Positions 8,810 through 16,646 are shown, counted from the stretch's first letter. The stretch: DNA of 64,000 nucleotides from Alcanivorax sp. REN37 (GCF_041102775.1 NZ_JBGCUO010000001.1:682001-746000), one strand, 5' to 3'. The notes: generated from the letters alone by a model not told the origin. Program-made: numbers and translations.

Positions 8810-9868
8810 TCACAGTTGCGCCGCCGCCTCCCGCAGCAATTGTTCGCTGTCTTGCCAGCCAAGGCAGGCATCAGTGACCGACACGCCGTAGCGCATCGTT
8901 TCGCACAGCGGCTGCGCACCTTCTTCCAGATGGCTCTCGATCATCACCGCCCGCAGCGTATGGCGACCGGCGCGACGTTGCGCTAACACATCCTTCAATA
9001 CCTCGATCTGGCGGCGATGGTCTTTCTGGCTGTTGGCGTGGCTGCAATCCACCATCAGTGCCGGCGACACCCCTGCGTTCGCCAAGGCGTTGCTGGCCGC
9101 GTCCAAGGCGTCGGCATGGTAGTTAGGACCGCTGCGACCACCGCGCAGGACCAAATGGGTGTCAGCATTGCCCTCACTCACCAGCACCGCCGGGCGCCCG
9201 TGGCGGTCAACGCCAAAGTGGTGATGCCCGCGCGCTGCCGCCCCCATGGCGTCAATCGCCACCGTGGTGCCGCCATCGGTGCCGTTTTTGAAGCCACAGG
9301 GCAGCGACAGCCCGCTGACCATTTCGCGGTGGATCTGCGATTCAGTGGTGCGCGCGCCCACGGCAGCCCAACTCAGCAGGTCTTCCAAGTAGCCGGCCGC
9401 CATCGGGTGCAGCAATTCGGTGGCCACCGGCAGGCCCAGTGCCACGATGTCGCGCATCAATCGCCGCGCCGTACGCAGGCCCAGCGCCATGTCATGGCTG
9501 CCGTCCAGTGCTGGATCGTAGAGCAGCCCTTTCCAGCCCACCGTGGTGCGGGGCTTTTCCACGTAGACCCGCATCACCAGCAGCAGCTTGTCACCGAGCT
9601 GGTCTGACAGCGCCCGCAGGCGGCGGGCGTAGTCCATGGCGGCGTCCACGTCGTGGATCGAGCACGGACCCACCACCACCAGCAAGCGCGGATCGCGGCC
9701 GGCGAGGATGTTGCGGACCGCTTGGCGGTGGGTCGCCACTTGGGCTGCCAGCGCGGGCGACAGCGGCAGTTCGGCGGCCAGGGCGTCGATGCTGGGCAGC
9801 AACTCCGGCGCGGGGGGGCGGATTGCTGCTGCAGGTGGGTGGGCAGCCAATGTCGCGTTGGTGTTCAT
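8810..9868 (-). CDS. aroG: 3-deoxy-7-phosphoheptulonate (DAHP) synthase, class I
   Basis: A 352-residue type I DAHP synthase condensing phosphoenolpyruvate and erythrose 4-phosphate, the entry step to the shikimate pathway and to Phe, Tyr and Trp. Signature segments are LLVVVGPCSIHDVDAAMDYARRL, VMRVYVEKPRTTVGWKGLLYDP, GARTTESQIHRE, GFKNGTDG and VDCSHANSQK (metal ligands). Which isoform (Phe-, Tyr- or Trp-sensitive) cannot be told from sequence by eye. Upstream lie a leader peptide with clustered aromatic codons and an intrinsic terminator, so expression is very likely controlled by ribosome-mediated attenuation. Confidence 0.93.
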   Translation of the reverse strand: MNTNATLAAHPPAAAIRPPAPELLPSIDALAAELPLSPALAAQVATHRQAVRNILAGRDPRLLVVVGPCSIHDVDAAMDYARRLRALSDQLGDKLLLVMRVYVEKPRTTVGWKGLLYDPALDGSHDMALGLRTARRLMRDIVALGLPVATELLHPMAAGYLEDLLSWAAVGARTTESQIHREMVSGLSLPCGFKNGTDGGTTVAIDAMGAAARGHHHFGVDRHGRPAVLVSEGNADTHLVLRGGRSGPNYHADALDAASNALANAGVSPALMVDCSHANSQKDHRRQIEVLKDVLAQRRAGRHTLRAVMIESHLEEGAQPLCETMRYGVSVTDACLGWQDSEQLLREAAAQL

Positions 9869-9894
9869 CTGATCAATGTCCTTTTTTTGCCATG

Positions 9895-9985
9895 AAAAAA
9901 CCCCGTGGCGGACGCCGACGGGGTTTCATGGATCTGGTGTCAGGCGTCCGTGTTAACGGGCGCCTGCACTGCTCGGATCAGGCGC
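9895..9985 (-). promoter_or_regulatory. transcription attenuator in front of aroG
   Basis: On the minus strand five mutually exclusive segments follow the leader codons. A (9985-9979, GCGCCTG, at the leader stop) pairs with the start of B (9966-9960, CAGGCGC). B (9966-9956) pairs with C (9951-9941) over eleven positions with one mismatch. The core of C (CGGACGCC, 9950-9943) pairs perfectly with D (GGCGTCCG, 9916-9909). D lies inside a terminator with arms CCCCGT and ACGGGG (9923-9901) followed by six T (9900-9895). A stall at the aromatic codons leaves A free, giving A:B, then C:D, and read-through. A ribosome at the stop codon covers A, giving B:C, and the terminator forms. Base pairing is seen; the switching logic is inferred. 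Confidence 0.8.
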
Positions 9986-10094
9986 GCCGCTGGCGAAACC
10001 AATATCCGAAATAAAACGCAGCGCACGGCTGACGACGCTCGGCCAAATGGGCCAGCGTGGAAGACGAAGCAAGGCGTGTTGCGAGCGGTGCCAT
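9978..10094 (-). CDS. aromatic amino acid leader peptide for aroG attenuation
   Basis: A 38-residue open frame too short for routine gene calling starts with ATG at 10094, with a weak AGGACAG ribosome site. Residues 27-33 read FYFGYWF: three Phe, two Tyr and one Trp around one Gly. The C-terminus is RQRRA. Such clustering of codons for all three end products directly before a terminator and a DAHP synthase gene is the hallmark of an attenuation leader. Unlike pheA or trp leaders, which sense one amino acid, this one could sense all three pools. The stop codon overlaps pairing segment A of the attenuator. Confidence 0.82.
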   Translation of the reverse strand: MAPLATRLASSSTLAHLAERRQPCAAFYFGYWFRQRRA

Positions 10095-10178
10095 GGTCTG
10101 TCCTGTCAGTAACCGTGAGAAAAATGAGTTTTCAGGATAGGGAGGCACCCTCCGTTGTGCAACCCGGTCATGAAAAAT

Positions 10179-10529
10179 TCATCTGTGCTGGGATTGTTGC
10201 AGCGCCAGCCCCCAGAGTTGGGTGGAGCGGGCACCGGAGCGGCAGAACGCCAGTACCGGCTGCTCGGCGTTGTCTAGGGCAGAGCGCATCAGTGTCACTT
10301 GCTCGGGCGTGATCTGGCCGCTGATTACCGGAATATGGATGTACTTTAAACCGGCCGCCGCTGCCGCTTTGGCGATGTCTTCGCTGCGCGGCTGACTGTC
10401 ACCACCTTCGGCGTCCGGGCGGTTGTTGATCAGGGTGCGGAACCCCTGTTCGGCAATGGCCGCAACGTCCTCGGCGCGGATCTGTGCGCAGGTGCTGAAC
10501 GACTCAGTGTGGCGAGTGAGGGATTCCAT
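10179..10529 (-). CDS. DUF442/TIGR01244-type sulfurtransferase or phosphatase-like protein
   Basis: A 116-residue protein of the small cysteine-phosphatase-like family often fused to, or placed next to, Blh-type persulfide dioxygenases. TLINNRPDAEGGDSQPRSEDIAKAAAAAGLKYIHIPV is typical, and the active loop FCRSGARS provides the CX5R nucleophile. The role may be sulfur transfer or dephosphorylation; substrates are unknown. It is the only recognisable partner of the sulfur-handling genes found 5 kb downstream but is not in their operon. Confidence 0.75.
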   Translation of the reverse strand: MESLTRHTESFSTCAQIRAEDVAAIAEQGFRTLINNRPDAEGGDSQPRSEDIAKAAAAAGLKYIHIPVISGQITPEQVTLMRSALDNAEQPVLAFCRSGARSTQLWGLALQQSQHR

Positions 10530-10577
10530 AGGTACTCCTTGGCTCGGTCATGGCAGAGCGCCAAGGGTAGCGCGGAT

Positions 10578-10772
10578 TCAGTCGCGCGCCGAGGGCCGAC
10601 CGCGGTAGGAAATCTGCGGTGCTTGGCCGTGGGCTCGTGCCAGAGTATGAGCCGGAGGAGCCTGCTCGGCCTGCTGGCGGCGCTTTTCCAGCAACACCTC
10701 GGCGTCGGCAATGATGTCTTCCAGTTGCTGGATGGAAAGCCGATCCAGCCCGGCGGTTAGATAACGTCTCAT
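10578..10772 (-). CDS. small hypothetical protein, 64 residues
   Basis: An open frame encoding MRRYLTAGLDRLSIQQLEDII..., with a helical acidic N-terminal half and a basic, Gln/Ala-rich C-terminal half; no domain is recognised. No clear ribosome site is seen in front of the ATG, so the call is tentative. It lies 48 bases upstream of the DUF442 gene on the same strand and could be its operon leader. Confidence 0.35.
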   Translation of the reverse strand: MRRYLTAGLDRLSIQQLEDIIADAEVLLEKRRQQAEQAPPAHTLARAHGQAPQISYRGRPSARD

Positions 10773-11469
10773 GGGTTATTCAAATCTAGTCAATGGAGGC
10801 CCGCCGCTGCGCAGCAGTCCGGTCCTGAATCTTCAGGTGGCGTGGTCATCATTCACATTTGCGAAAATGACAAATCGCCGCAATGGGTTATCGGTAAAAA
10901 ATAATGAGCTGGCGACGCATCTGTGCGTCTGTATAACGGGGGGCGGTCCCTGCCGGGCGCCGGCCTGGGTTGTTCTGTTATGGCGTAAGCGCCAAAGGAT
11001 CATAACAGAGGCTGGCGGCCATGGAATATAGCATGGGGTTTTAGCCCAATGCCCGCTAAAACCAGCGGCCGATGTGAAAGGTGTCTCAGATCAGTGGTTT
11101 AGTTAGTTTGCCTGGCGCGCCCTCGAAGGTGCGTATCCATGGCGCAATCGCGCAGAAATGGAGTTTCAGCCAATAGCAATTCTGCCTGTGATGCGGCGGA
11201 CCGGCGCGACGCTGGCCGTGACCAAGGGCGCCAAGCGGGTGAGCGGAGGGAGCCAGAAACGCACCGTCTTGTATACCTGAATTTACAATCCTCGGGCGCC
11301 GGTGAGCGTCCTGTAGTGACTTGGTTATTTTTGGTAACCCCAGGGCCTCGCCCTCTGTGTAGTGCCCCTCCTGAGTCCCTATCATGCGCGGGTTTTGGCA
11401 CGGATGCGCCACCCTCGGCGCGTTTCACCGCTGCGGTGCCGTGCCGTTCCAACGTCCCACCCGGAGCTC
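10773..11469 (+). other. long non-coding stretch before the OmpA-family gene
   Basis: About 700 bases with only short frames that show no protein-like composition. One clear element is a perfect inverted repeat at 11037-11063, with nine-base arms GGTTTTAGC and GCTAAAACC around a nine-base loop, and no T-run after it. The rest probably contains the promoter of the OmpA-like gene, but no convincing -35/-10 pair was picked out. Confidence 0.5.
11037..11063. repeat. perfect 9-bp inverted repeat
   Basis: Arms GGTTTTAGC and GCTAAAACC are separated by CCAATGCCC. The lack of a T-tract argues against a terminator. It could be a protein-binding palindrome or an RNA hairpin in a long leader or small RNA; nothing in the sequence decides between these. 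Confidence 0.5.
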
Positions 11470-12564
11470 ATGATGGCGAACTTTATTGCACGCACTGCGT
11501 TGGCAGTGGCTGTGACGGCCGTGGCCCATGGTGCCGCCGCCGCTGACAGTCAGTACGGCACCGAGACCAAACAATACATCGCTGCCCAGATGTCCTACCT
11601 AGTGGTGGATGAAGATCGCGCTATCTCGCGCAAGGGCTTTGGCGCCAGCCTGATCTACGGCCGCCAACTGACCGACCAACTGTGGTGGGAAAGTGAAGGC
11701 AGCGGCTACCAGCTGGATACCGGCAAGGGTGGCGGCAGTGATTTCTATCAAGCCGCGGTGACCACCGGTTTGGCGTGGGCGTTCGGCGACCGCGAGCGCT
11801 TCACCCCATTCGTGATCGGCCAGGTCGGCGTGCTGCGCAACGACGTGGTGCCGAGCCGTGACGACAAGATTGGCTTCCACGCCAACGTTGGCATCGGTGC
11901 GGTGACCGCGCCGCTGTTCAAGAACGGCCTCAAACTGCGTGCGGACGCCCGCTACATGTACGACAGCTACGACGGCATCCGTGGCACTGTCTCCGAAGAT
12001 CAGGGCGGTTTCTTCGACTGGCGCTTCGGCATCGGCGTGGAACTGCCACTGGGCTTCCGCAAGGAAACCCAAGTCGACAAGTACATCTACGAAACGCTGG
12101 AAGTGGAGCGCTACGTGCGTGAGCCGGACAGCGATGGCGACGGCGTACCGGACTCCCGCGACCTGTGCCCGAACACGCTGGCGGGCGGCAAGGTGGATGC
12201 CAACGGTTGCCTGCTGAAAAACCAGGTGATCGTGTTCCACAACATTGCCTTTGAACTGAACTCCGACCAGATCCTCGCCACCACCATGCCGGCGCTGGAA
12301 AAGATCGCGGTATCGCTCAACGAGCAGACCGACTTCCGTCTGGAAATCGGCGGCCACACCGACAGCAGCGGCTCTCACGAGTACAACCTCGACCTGTCCG
12401 AGCGTCGCGCCGAAGCCGTGCGCCGCGCACTGGTAGAGCTGGGTGTGGCGACTGACCGGCTCAGCAGCCGTGGCTACGGCAAGACCGTGCCGCTGGCCTC
12501 CAACGATTCGCTATCCGGCCGGGCCATGAACCGCCGCGTCGAATTCACCGTGCTTGAAGACTGA
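11470..12564 (+). CDS. OmpA-family outer membrane protein with TSP3-type hinge
   Basis: A 364-residue protein with a signal peptide (ending AVAHGAAAA) and an eight-strand-like beta-barrel in the first ~200 residues. A short calcium-type hinge follows (EPDSDGDGVPDSRDLCPNT), then a C-terminal OmpA peptidoglycan-binding domain (IAFELNSDQILATTMPALEKIA..., GHTDSSGSHEYNLDLSERRAEAVRRALVELGV, SRGYGKTVPLASNDS, NRRVEF). The start at 11470 follows CCCGGAGCTC and gives the natural signal peptide. It likely links the outer membrane to the cell wall. It is followed after 11 bases by a lipoprotein built of the same calcium repeats. Confidence 0.88.
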   Translation: MMANFIARTALAVAVTAVAHGAAAADSQYGTETKQYIAAQMSYLVVDEDRAISRKGFGASLIYGRQLTDQLWWESEGSGYQLDTGKGGGSDFYQAAVTTGLAWAFGDRERFTPFVIGQVGVLRNDVVPSRDDKIGFHANVGIGAVTAPLFKNGLKLRADARYMYDSYDGIRGTVSEDQGGFFDWRFGIGVELPLGFRKETQVDKYIYETLEVERYVREPDSDGDGVPDSRDLCPNTLAGGKVDANGCLLKNQVIVFHNIAFELNSDQILATTMPALEKIAVSLNEQTDFRLEIGGHTDSSGSHEYNLDLSERRAEAVRRALVELGVATDRLSSRGYGKTVPLASNDSLSGRAMNRRVEFTVLED

Positions 12565-12575
12565 GGACACAGGGC

Positions 12576-14003
12576 ATGAATCATTTTAACCGCACCCTTT
12601 TGATTGCCCTGATGGCCGGCACCTTCGGCCTTGGGCTGGCGGCCTGTACCGCCGATGGCGACAGTGACCGCAAACCGACCGTCGATAACATTGATAGCGA
12701 CGGTGATGGCATTCCTGATCACCTCGACAACTGCCCGTCCATGGCCAACGCTGACCAGGCCGATATGGACGGCGATGGCGTCGGTGATGTGTGTGATCCG
12801 GACATCGACGGCGACGGCATTGCCAACCACCTCGATAACTGCCCGCGTATGTACAACCCGGACCAGCTTGATTCCGACGGCGACGGCATTGGTGACGCGT
12901 GCGACACCGACACCGACACCGACGGTGACGGCATTGACGACGGCATCGACAACTGCCCGCTGGTGTTCAACCCGGAGCAGAGTGACGTCGACAACGACGG
13001 TATTGGCGATGCCTGTGACACCGACGCCGATGGCGACGGTGTGGACAACGACCAAGACAATTGCGAGTTCACCGCCAATGCGGATCAGAAAGACACCGAT
13101 GGCAACGGCATTGGCGACGCCTGTGAAGGCGACGTAGACGGCGACGGCGTGCCGGACGATCAGGACAACTGCCCCTACCTGCCGAACATCGACCAGGCTG
13201 ACCAAGACGGTGACGGCGTTGGTGATGTGTGCGACACCGACCGCGATGGTGACGGCGTACCGAACGACACCGACAACTGCCCGTTCGTCGCCAACCCGGG
13301 CCAAGAAGACTGGGACGGTGACGGCGTGGGCGATGCGTGCAGCGGCGGCGCACCGGACATGGGCGACGCCGACGGCGACGGCATTCCCAACTATCTCGAC
13401 AACTGCCCGCTGGTTCCGAACCCTGGCCAGGAAGATTCTGACGGCGACGGCATCGGTGATGCCTGCGACACCAGCTTCACCTGTGACGCCACCACCACCT
13501 ACCGTGCGCTGGATCTGTCCCAGTTCCGCCCGGATACCAAAACTGATGGCGCTTGCATCGGTTGCTCGATCTCAGGCCGTAACTTCCTGGCTGACGGTGA
13601 CAGCGAAACCTATGCCGAACTGCGCATGGGCTTGGCGATCTTCTACGGCTTTGGCTGGTTCAAAGCAGAAGCGCTGGATACCTCAGTGAAGATTACCGAC
13701 AAAGAAGTGGGCTTCGTGATCTCCGATCCGGCGTCTCAGCTGCTCAACCTGGAGCTGCTGGGCGACTTCATCACCGTGCGTTTCTACAACGACGGTAAAG
13801 AGGTGGATTCCAAAGTCGTCGGCGGCACGGGCCTGAACCTGGACCTGCTCGGTCTGGGCTTCAATACCAAGCAGCGCTTCCTGCGGGTGAAGGTGAAAGA
13901 AGATTTGGAATTTGATTCCTTCCGTCTCGACTTTGGTGGTTTCCTCAACGCCAACAAGACCTTCCGCGTGCATGAAATCTGCACCGGGCCGTACAATCTC
14001 TGA
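12576..14003 (+). CDS. lipoprotein with seven thrombospondin type 3 repeats
   Basis: A 475-residue lipoprotein (lipobox LAAC near residue 23). Residues ~38-300 are seven tandem thrombospondin-3 units of the form DxDGDGIxDxxDNCPxxxNPxQxDxDGDGxGDxCD, which in known proteins wrap calcium ions and are stapled by disulfides. Residues ~305-475 form a Cys-containing beta-rich globular domain of unknown type (ACIGCSISGRNFLADGDSETYAELRMGL). The protein is very acidic. It forms a unit with the OmpA-like gene upstream, whose hinge carries the same motif, and ends at a strong terminator. A calcium-dependent surface or cell-envelope spacer role is inferred. Confidence 0.82.
   Translation: MNHFNRTLLIALMAGTFGLGLAACTADGDSDRKPTVDNIDSDGDGIPDHLDNCPSMANADQADMDGDGVGDVCDPDIDGDGIANHLDNCPRMYNPDQLDSDGDGIGDACDTDTDTDGDGIDDGIDNCPLVFNPEQSDVDNDGIGDACDTDADGDGVDNDQDNCEFTANADQKDTDGNGIGDACEGDVDGDGVPDDQDNCPYLPNIDQADQDGDGVGDVCDTDRDGDGVPNDTDNCPFVANPGQEDWDGDGVGDACSGGAPDMGDADGDGIPNYLDNCPLVPNPGQEDSDGDGIGDACDTSFTCDATTTYRALDLSQFRPDTKTDGACIGCSISGRNFLADGDSETYAELRMGLAIFYGFGWFKAEALDTSVKITDKEVGFVISDPASQLLNLELLGDFITVRFYNDGKEVDSKVVGGTGLNLDLLGLGFNTKQRFLRVKVKEDLEFDSFRLDFGGFLNANKTFRVHEICTGPYNL
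12694..13473 (+). repeat. coding tandem repeats (thrombospondin type 3 units)
   Basis: Seven degenerate units of roughly 96-111 bases, each containing GACGGCGACGGC-type Asp-Gly codons and a GACAACTGCCC (DNCP) core. The DNA repeats are similar enough that length change by recombination is plausible. They are protein-coding and are not a CRISPR array. Confidence 0.8.
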
Positions 14004-14016
14004 CGGCTTGAGCAAT

Positions 14017-14049
14017 AAAAAACGGCGCCTGAGTGGCGCCGTTTTTTTT
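14017..14049 (+). terminator. intrinsic terminator after the TSP3 lipoprotein gene
   Basis: Stem arms AACGGCGCC and GGCGCCGTT flank a TGAGT loop, with a run of eight T on the plus strand and an A-run on the other side. It is a strong, potentially bidirectional terminator 14 bases after the stop codon. Confidence 0.9.
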
Positions 14050-14630
14050 GGGGCCTGGCACTGGTTAACGGGAGTGCTGGGGGCGCTTAGGCTGTAGAGG
14101 ATGGTGGTTCCGTCGGAAGCAAGTCAGGCCGAATATGGCGACGGGCAGTCCAAGGACGCATGGACTATTCAAGCGACTGGAATGTTGGTTCTCCGAAATA
14201 GCGAGCCGCGTGCGATGCGGCTTTTTGTCTTGCTCGGGTACAGTGATTGCCAGTACTTGGAGTGATCCAACTTCAATAAATACGGCCCTCTAGGCCGGTT
14301 TTCTGTTGCCACAGCCAACGCACGATGACCCTGCAACTGACCAGGTCCGGTCGGCGTGCCTGGATCTCGAAATGCCTGCTTTCAAAGCCTTTGCTGCCAC
14401 GGCCAAAGCTCTCTTCCGCTGCCCCAATGGCAGTGCCGGTGACGGCGCCAAGATCGAATATCCGGCATCTGATGCGTCTTCCATCTCTCAATTCCCGCTC
14501 TTCAATCAGGCTAGTGTCCACGGCTCGGGTGGAGGCGAGCCTGCCATGCCGTCTGTCGGTTCCAGCGTCCAGGGCGGCAGATCGAGCAATATGCCTCTTG
14601 ACTGCTTGTCGTCTATAAACGAAGTTGGCC
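14050..14630. other. intergenic stretch with an orphan terminator-like hairpin
   Basis: About 580 bases without a convincing gene. At 14204-14226 a hairpin AGCCGC/GCGGCT is followed by TTTT, resembling an intrinsic terminator with no gene in front of it; this could mark a small RNA or a decayed gene. Overlapping frames on both strands across 14273-14644 have no recognisable domain and are probably not real or are eroded. Confidence 0.45.
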
Positions 14631-14960
14631 ATGTTCGATCTTGAGCACTACCTGACGCCCAGTGAGCGGAAGGACCCTTATCTGTACTGGCTGGGGCGGT
14701 TGCGCGACCGGCGCGCCAAGGTGGCGATCATCCGTCGGGTGACGCGGCTCCACCACGGCAACTTCGGTGACCACCGCTACTGCCGTGACGGGGTCTGGGA
14801 ATTGCGAGTGGATATTGGGCCGGGTTACCGCGTGTATTACGCGCTGTCCGGACACCGGCTGGTCTTGCTGCTGTGCGGCGGCAGCAAGCGTACCCAGCGG
14901 GCGGATATCGATGAGGCTGTGCGTTATTGGCAGGACTGGCAACAGAGGGCATACCCATGA
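14631..14960 (+). CDS. HigB-2/RelE-family toxin (addiction module killer protein)
   Basis: A 109-residue RelE-superfamily protein of the TIGR02683 type. Typical segments are RRVTRLHHGNFGDHRYCRDGVWELRVDIGPGYRVYYALSG and LVLLLCGGSKRTQRADIDEAVRYW. These toxins cleave mRNA on the ribosome. ATG at 14631 is the natural start; a TTG two codons earlier is also open. It overlaps the antitoxin start by four bases (ATGA), with the toxin-first order usual for this class. Confidence 0.85.
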   Translation: MFDLEHYLTPSERKDPYLYWLGRLRDRRAKVAIIRRVTRLHHGNFGDHRYCRDGVWELRVDIGPGYRVYYALSGHRLVLLLCGGSKRTQRADIDEAVRYWQDWQQRAYP

Positions 14961-15274
14961 GAAGCAGACCCCACGACGACGCCATGGCGGAGCTGTACCG
15001 CAGCGATCCCGCCCTGGCATCAGAAGTGATCAACGGCATTCTGGCCGACGGCGACCAAGCGGAACTGCTGATCGTCCTGCGCCAACTGGCGCAGGCGTTC
15101 GGTGGTGTCAAAGCGGTGGCAGAGCGCGCCGAACTCAACCCGACGCAGATGTACCGAACTCTGTCAGCTCAGGGCAACCCTTCTCTGAAAACCCTGGTTG
15201 CGATCCTGAAAGTGATGGGTTTCCGGCTGGCGGTGGAAACGGCTGCCACTGACGTGGTCGATGTGCCGGGCTGA
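14957..15274 (+). CDS. HigA-2-family antitoxin (addiction module antidote protein)
   Basis: A 105-residue XRE-fold antitoxin of the TIGR02684 type. The helix-turn-helix lies in AFGGVKAVAERAELNPTQMYRTLSAQGNPSLKTLVAILKVMGFRLAV, and the N-terminal part has the usual toxin-embracing helix (DDAMAELYRSDPALASEVINGILADGD). It neutralises the upstream toxin and probably represses the operon. Start 14957 overlaps the toxin stop. Confidence 0.87.
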   Translation: MRSRPHDDAMAELYRSDPALASEVINGILADGDQAELLIVLRQLAQAFGGVKAVAERAELNPTQMYRTLSAQGNPSLKTLVAILKVMGFRLAVETAATDVVDVPG

Positions 15275-15385
15275 GATGCTGTTGAGCCGTGCGTGAAGGG
15301 AGCCTTGGCGCTTGATCTTGTGCGCCCGCAGGCTCTCCCTGTCTGCGAGGAGTGACTCAACAACGGGCGCGTCAAGAGCAGCCCC

Positions 15386-15805
15386 TCAGGTCCCGCGCCG
15401 CTGCCACAGCTGGTGAATCACCATCCCCGCCAGCATTCCCGGCAGGAAAATCCATGCGGTGCCGGTGCCCGCCCCCAACCCGATCACGATCGGCCCCGGG
15501 CAGTAGCCGGCCAAGCCCCAACCGATGCCGAACAGCACCGCACCGACGATCAGCGGAGCATCAATGTCCTTGCGGGTGGGCACTGCGAACGACTCCGCCA
15601 ACAGCGGCTTACCGCGCCGCAGAATCAGGCCACCGGTCAGGAAGGTAATGGCGACCGCCACCGCCATCACGATCAACAGCGCCGGGTTGAAGTCGCCGAA
15701 CACATCAAGGAATCCAAGCACCACGTCCGGGCTGCTGAGACCCGACAGCGTCAGCCCCGCGCCGAACAAGGCGCCCATCACCAAAGCCACGATCAGTTGT
15801 TTCAT
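15386..15805 (-). CDS. DUF6691/YeeE-type sulfur transport protein, second subunit
   Basis: A 139-residue membrane protein with four helices. GALFGAGLTLSGLSSPDVVLGFLDVFGDFNPALL and GWGLAGYCPGPIVIGLGAG are diagnostic of the small half of split YeeE/YedE importers. The Cys in GYCPGP aligns with the cysteines that relay thiosulfate-type sulfur in YeeE. It follows its partner by four bases and belongs to a two-gene importer operon divergent from an ArsR repressor. Confidence 0.85.
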   Translation of the reverse strand: MKQLIVALVMGALFGAGLTLSGLSSPDVVLGFLDVFGDFNPALLIVMAVAVAITFLTGGLILRRGKPLLAESFAVPTRKDIDAPLIVGAVLFGIGWGLAGYCPGPIVIGLGAGTGTAWIFLPGMLAGMVIHQLWQRRGT

Positions 15806-15809
15806 GGTG

Positions 15810-16229
15810 TCAGCCTCCGGTTGCCGTGCGCAGAATCAGTACGGTTAGAATGGCGGTGCTCATGAAGGTCACCACCGCCACCAGGCTGCGTGCCGAGCGG
15901 CGGCCGAGGCCGCAGACGCCGTGGCCACTGGTGCAGCCGTTGGACAAACTGGTGCCGAGTCCCACCAGCACCCCGGCGATCAGCAATACCGGTACACTGG
16001 CGGGCGATTCGGTGTTGATGCCCAGCATCAGTGCCAGCGGGCTGCCGGCGGCGATCATGCCGAGCAGGAATGCCCAACGCTGGCCGTTGCCGGCCTCGGT
16101 GGGGGTCATGAAAATGCCTTTGAGCATGCCGCTGATGCCCGCCACCCGCCCATTGAGGGCCAGCAGCAGGGTCGCGGACAGGCCAATGAGGGCGCCGCCG
16201 ATCAGCGGATACAGCCACCATGGGTGCAT
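15810..16229 (-). CDS. YeeE/YedE-family sulfur importer, first subunit
   Basis: A 139-residue membrane protein with four helices. IGGALIGLSATLLLALNGRVAGISGMLKG and GLGTSLSNGCTSGHGVCGLGRRS, the latter with the paired Cys motif NGCTSGHGVCG, identify a YeeE-type sulfur-compound channel. Together with the DUF6691 protein it makes a split importer for thiosulfate or a related reduced sulfur species; the exact substrate is not visible. Expression is probably controlled by the divergent ArsR protein through the palindrome at 16274. Confidence 0.85.
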   Translation of the reverse strand: MHPWWLYPLIGGALIGLSATLLLALNGRVAGISGMLKGIFMTPTEAGNGQRWAFLLGMIAAGSPLALMLGINTESPASVPVLLIAGVLVGLGTSLSNGCTSGHGVCGLGRRSARSLVAVVTFMSTAILTVLILRTATGG

Positions 16230-16273
16230 GGACCGACTCCTGTGTGAACGTGCGAGACAGGGCCTCGCTGGTT

Positions 16274-16291
16274 ATTTAGAGATTGCTAAAT
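16274..16291. promoter_or_regulatory. probable operator of the ArsR/BigR-like repressor
   Basis: A perfect palindrome ATTTAG-N6-CTAAAT sits in the AT-rich gap between the divergent importer and repressor genes. Its AT-rich inverted-repeat character and position match operators bound by BigR/SqrR-type sulfide-responsive ArsR proteins. Binding is inferred. Confidence 0.65.
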
Positions 16292-16328
16292 TAGCGTTCC
16301 TTGAATTTTTGTCAATGAGGAAATCGAG

Positions 16329-16646
16329 ATGACGGCGTCGATGCCGGATCTGGCTGCCATGCAGCAACATGCCACCGAAGCCTCCGCGCTGCTCAAGGCG
16401 CTGGCCCATCCCACCCGTTTGATGGTGATGTGCTGGCTGGTGCAGGGCGAGGCCTCGGTGGGTGCTTTGCAGGAACAGGTAGGGCTGTCGATGTCGGCGC
16501 TGTCACAGCATCTGGCGGTGTTGCGCGAGGCGGAGTTGGTCAGCACCCGCAAGGAAGCACAAACCGTGTTTTACTCGGTAAAGCCCGGCCCGGCGCTGGA
16601 GATCATGCGCACCCTGCATGGGGTGTATTGCGGCGGCGATCACTGA
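16329..16646 (+). CDS. ArsR-family repressor, BigR/SqrR-like persulfide sensor
   Basis: A 105-residue winged-helix ArsR protein (ALAHPTRLMVMCWLVQGEASVGALQEQVGLSMSALSQHLAVLREAELVSTRKEAQTVFYSV). Only two cysteines are present, C35 and C101, 66 residues apart. This is the spacing of the two sulfide/persulfide-sensing cysteines known in BigR (C42/C108) and SqrR (C41/C107), and metal-site cysteines of classical ArsR are absent. It lies divergent from a sulfur importer, so derepression by reactive sulfur species is a well-supported inference. Confidence 0.85.
   Translation: MTASMPDLAAMQQHATEASALLKALAHPTRLMVMCWLVQGEASVGALQEQVGLSMSALSQHLAVLREAELVSTRKEAQTVFYSVKPGPALEIMRTLHGVYCGGDH

Noticed and set aside
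12694-13473. Regular repeats considered as a CRISPR array
   Set aside because: The repeats are coding, vary between units, and translate to thrombospondin type 3 motifs; no spacers or cas genes are present.
14273-14644. Overlapping plus- and minus-strand frames before the HigBA pair
   Set aside because: Neither has family similarity or a convincing start, and both run into the toxin gene region.
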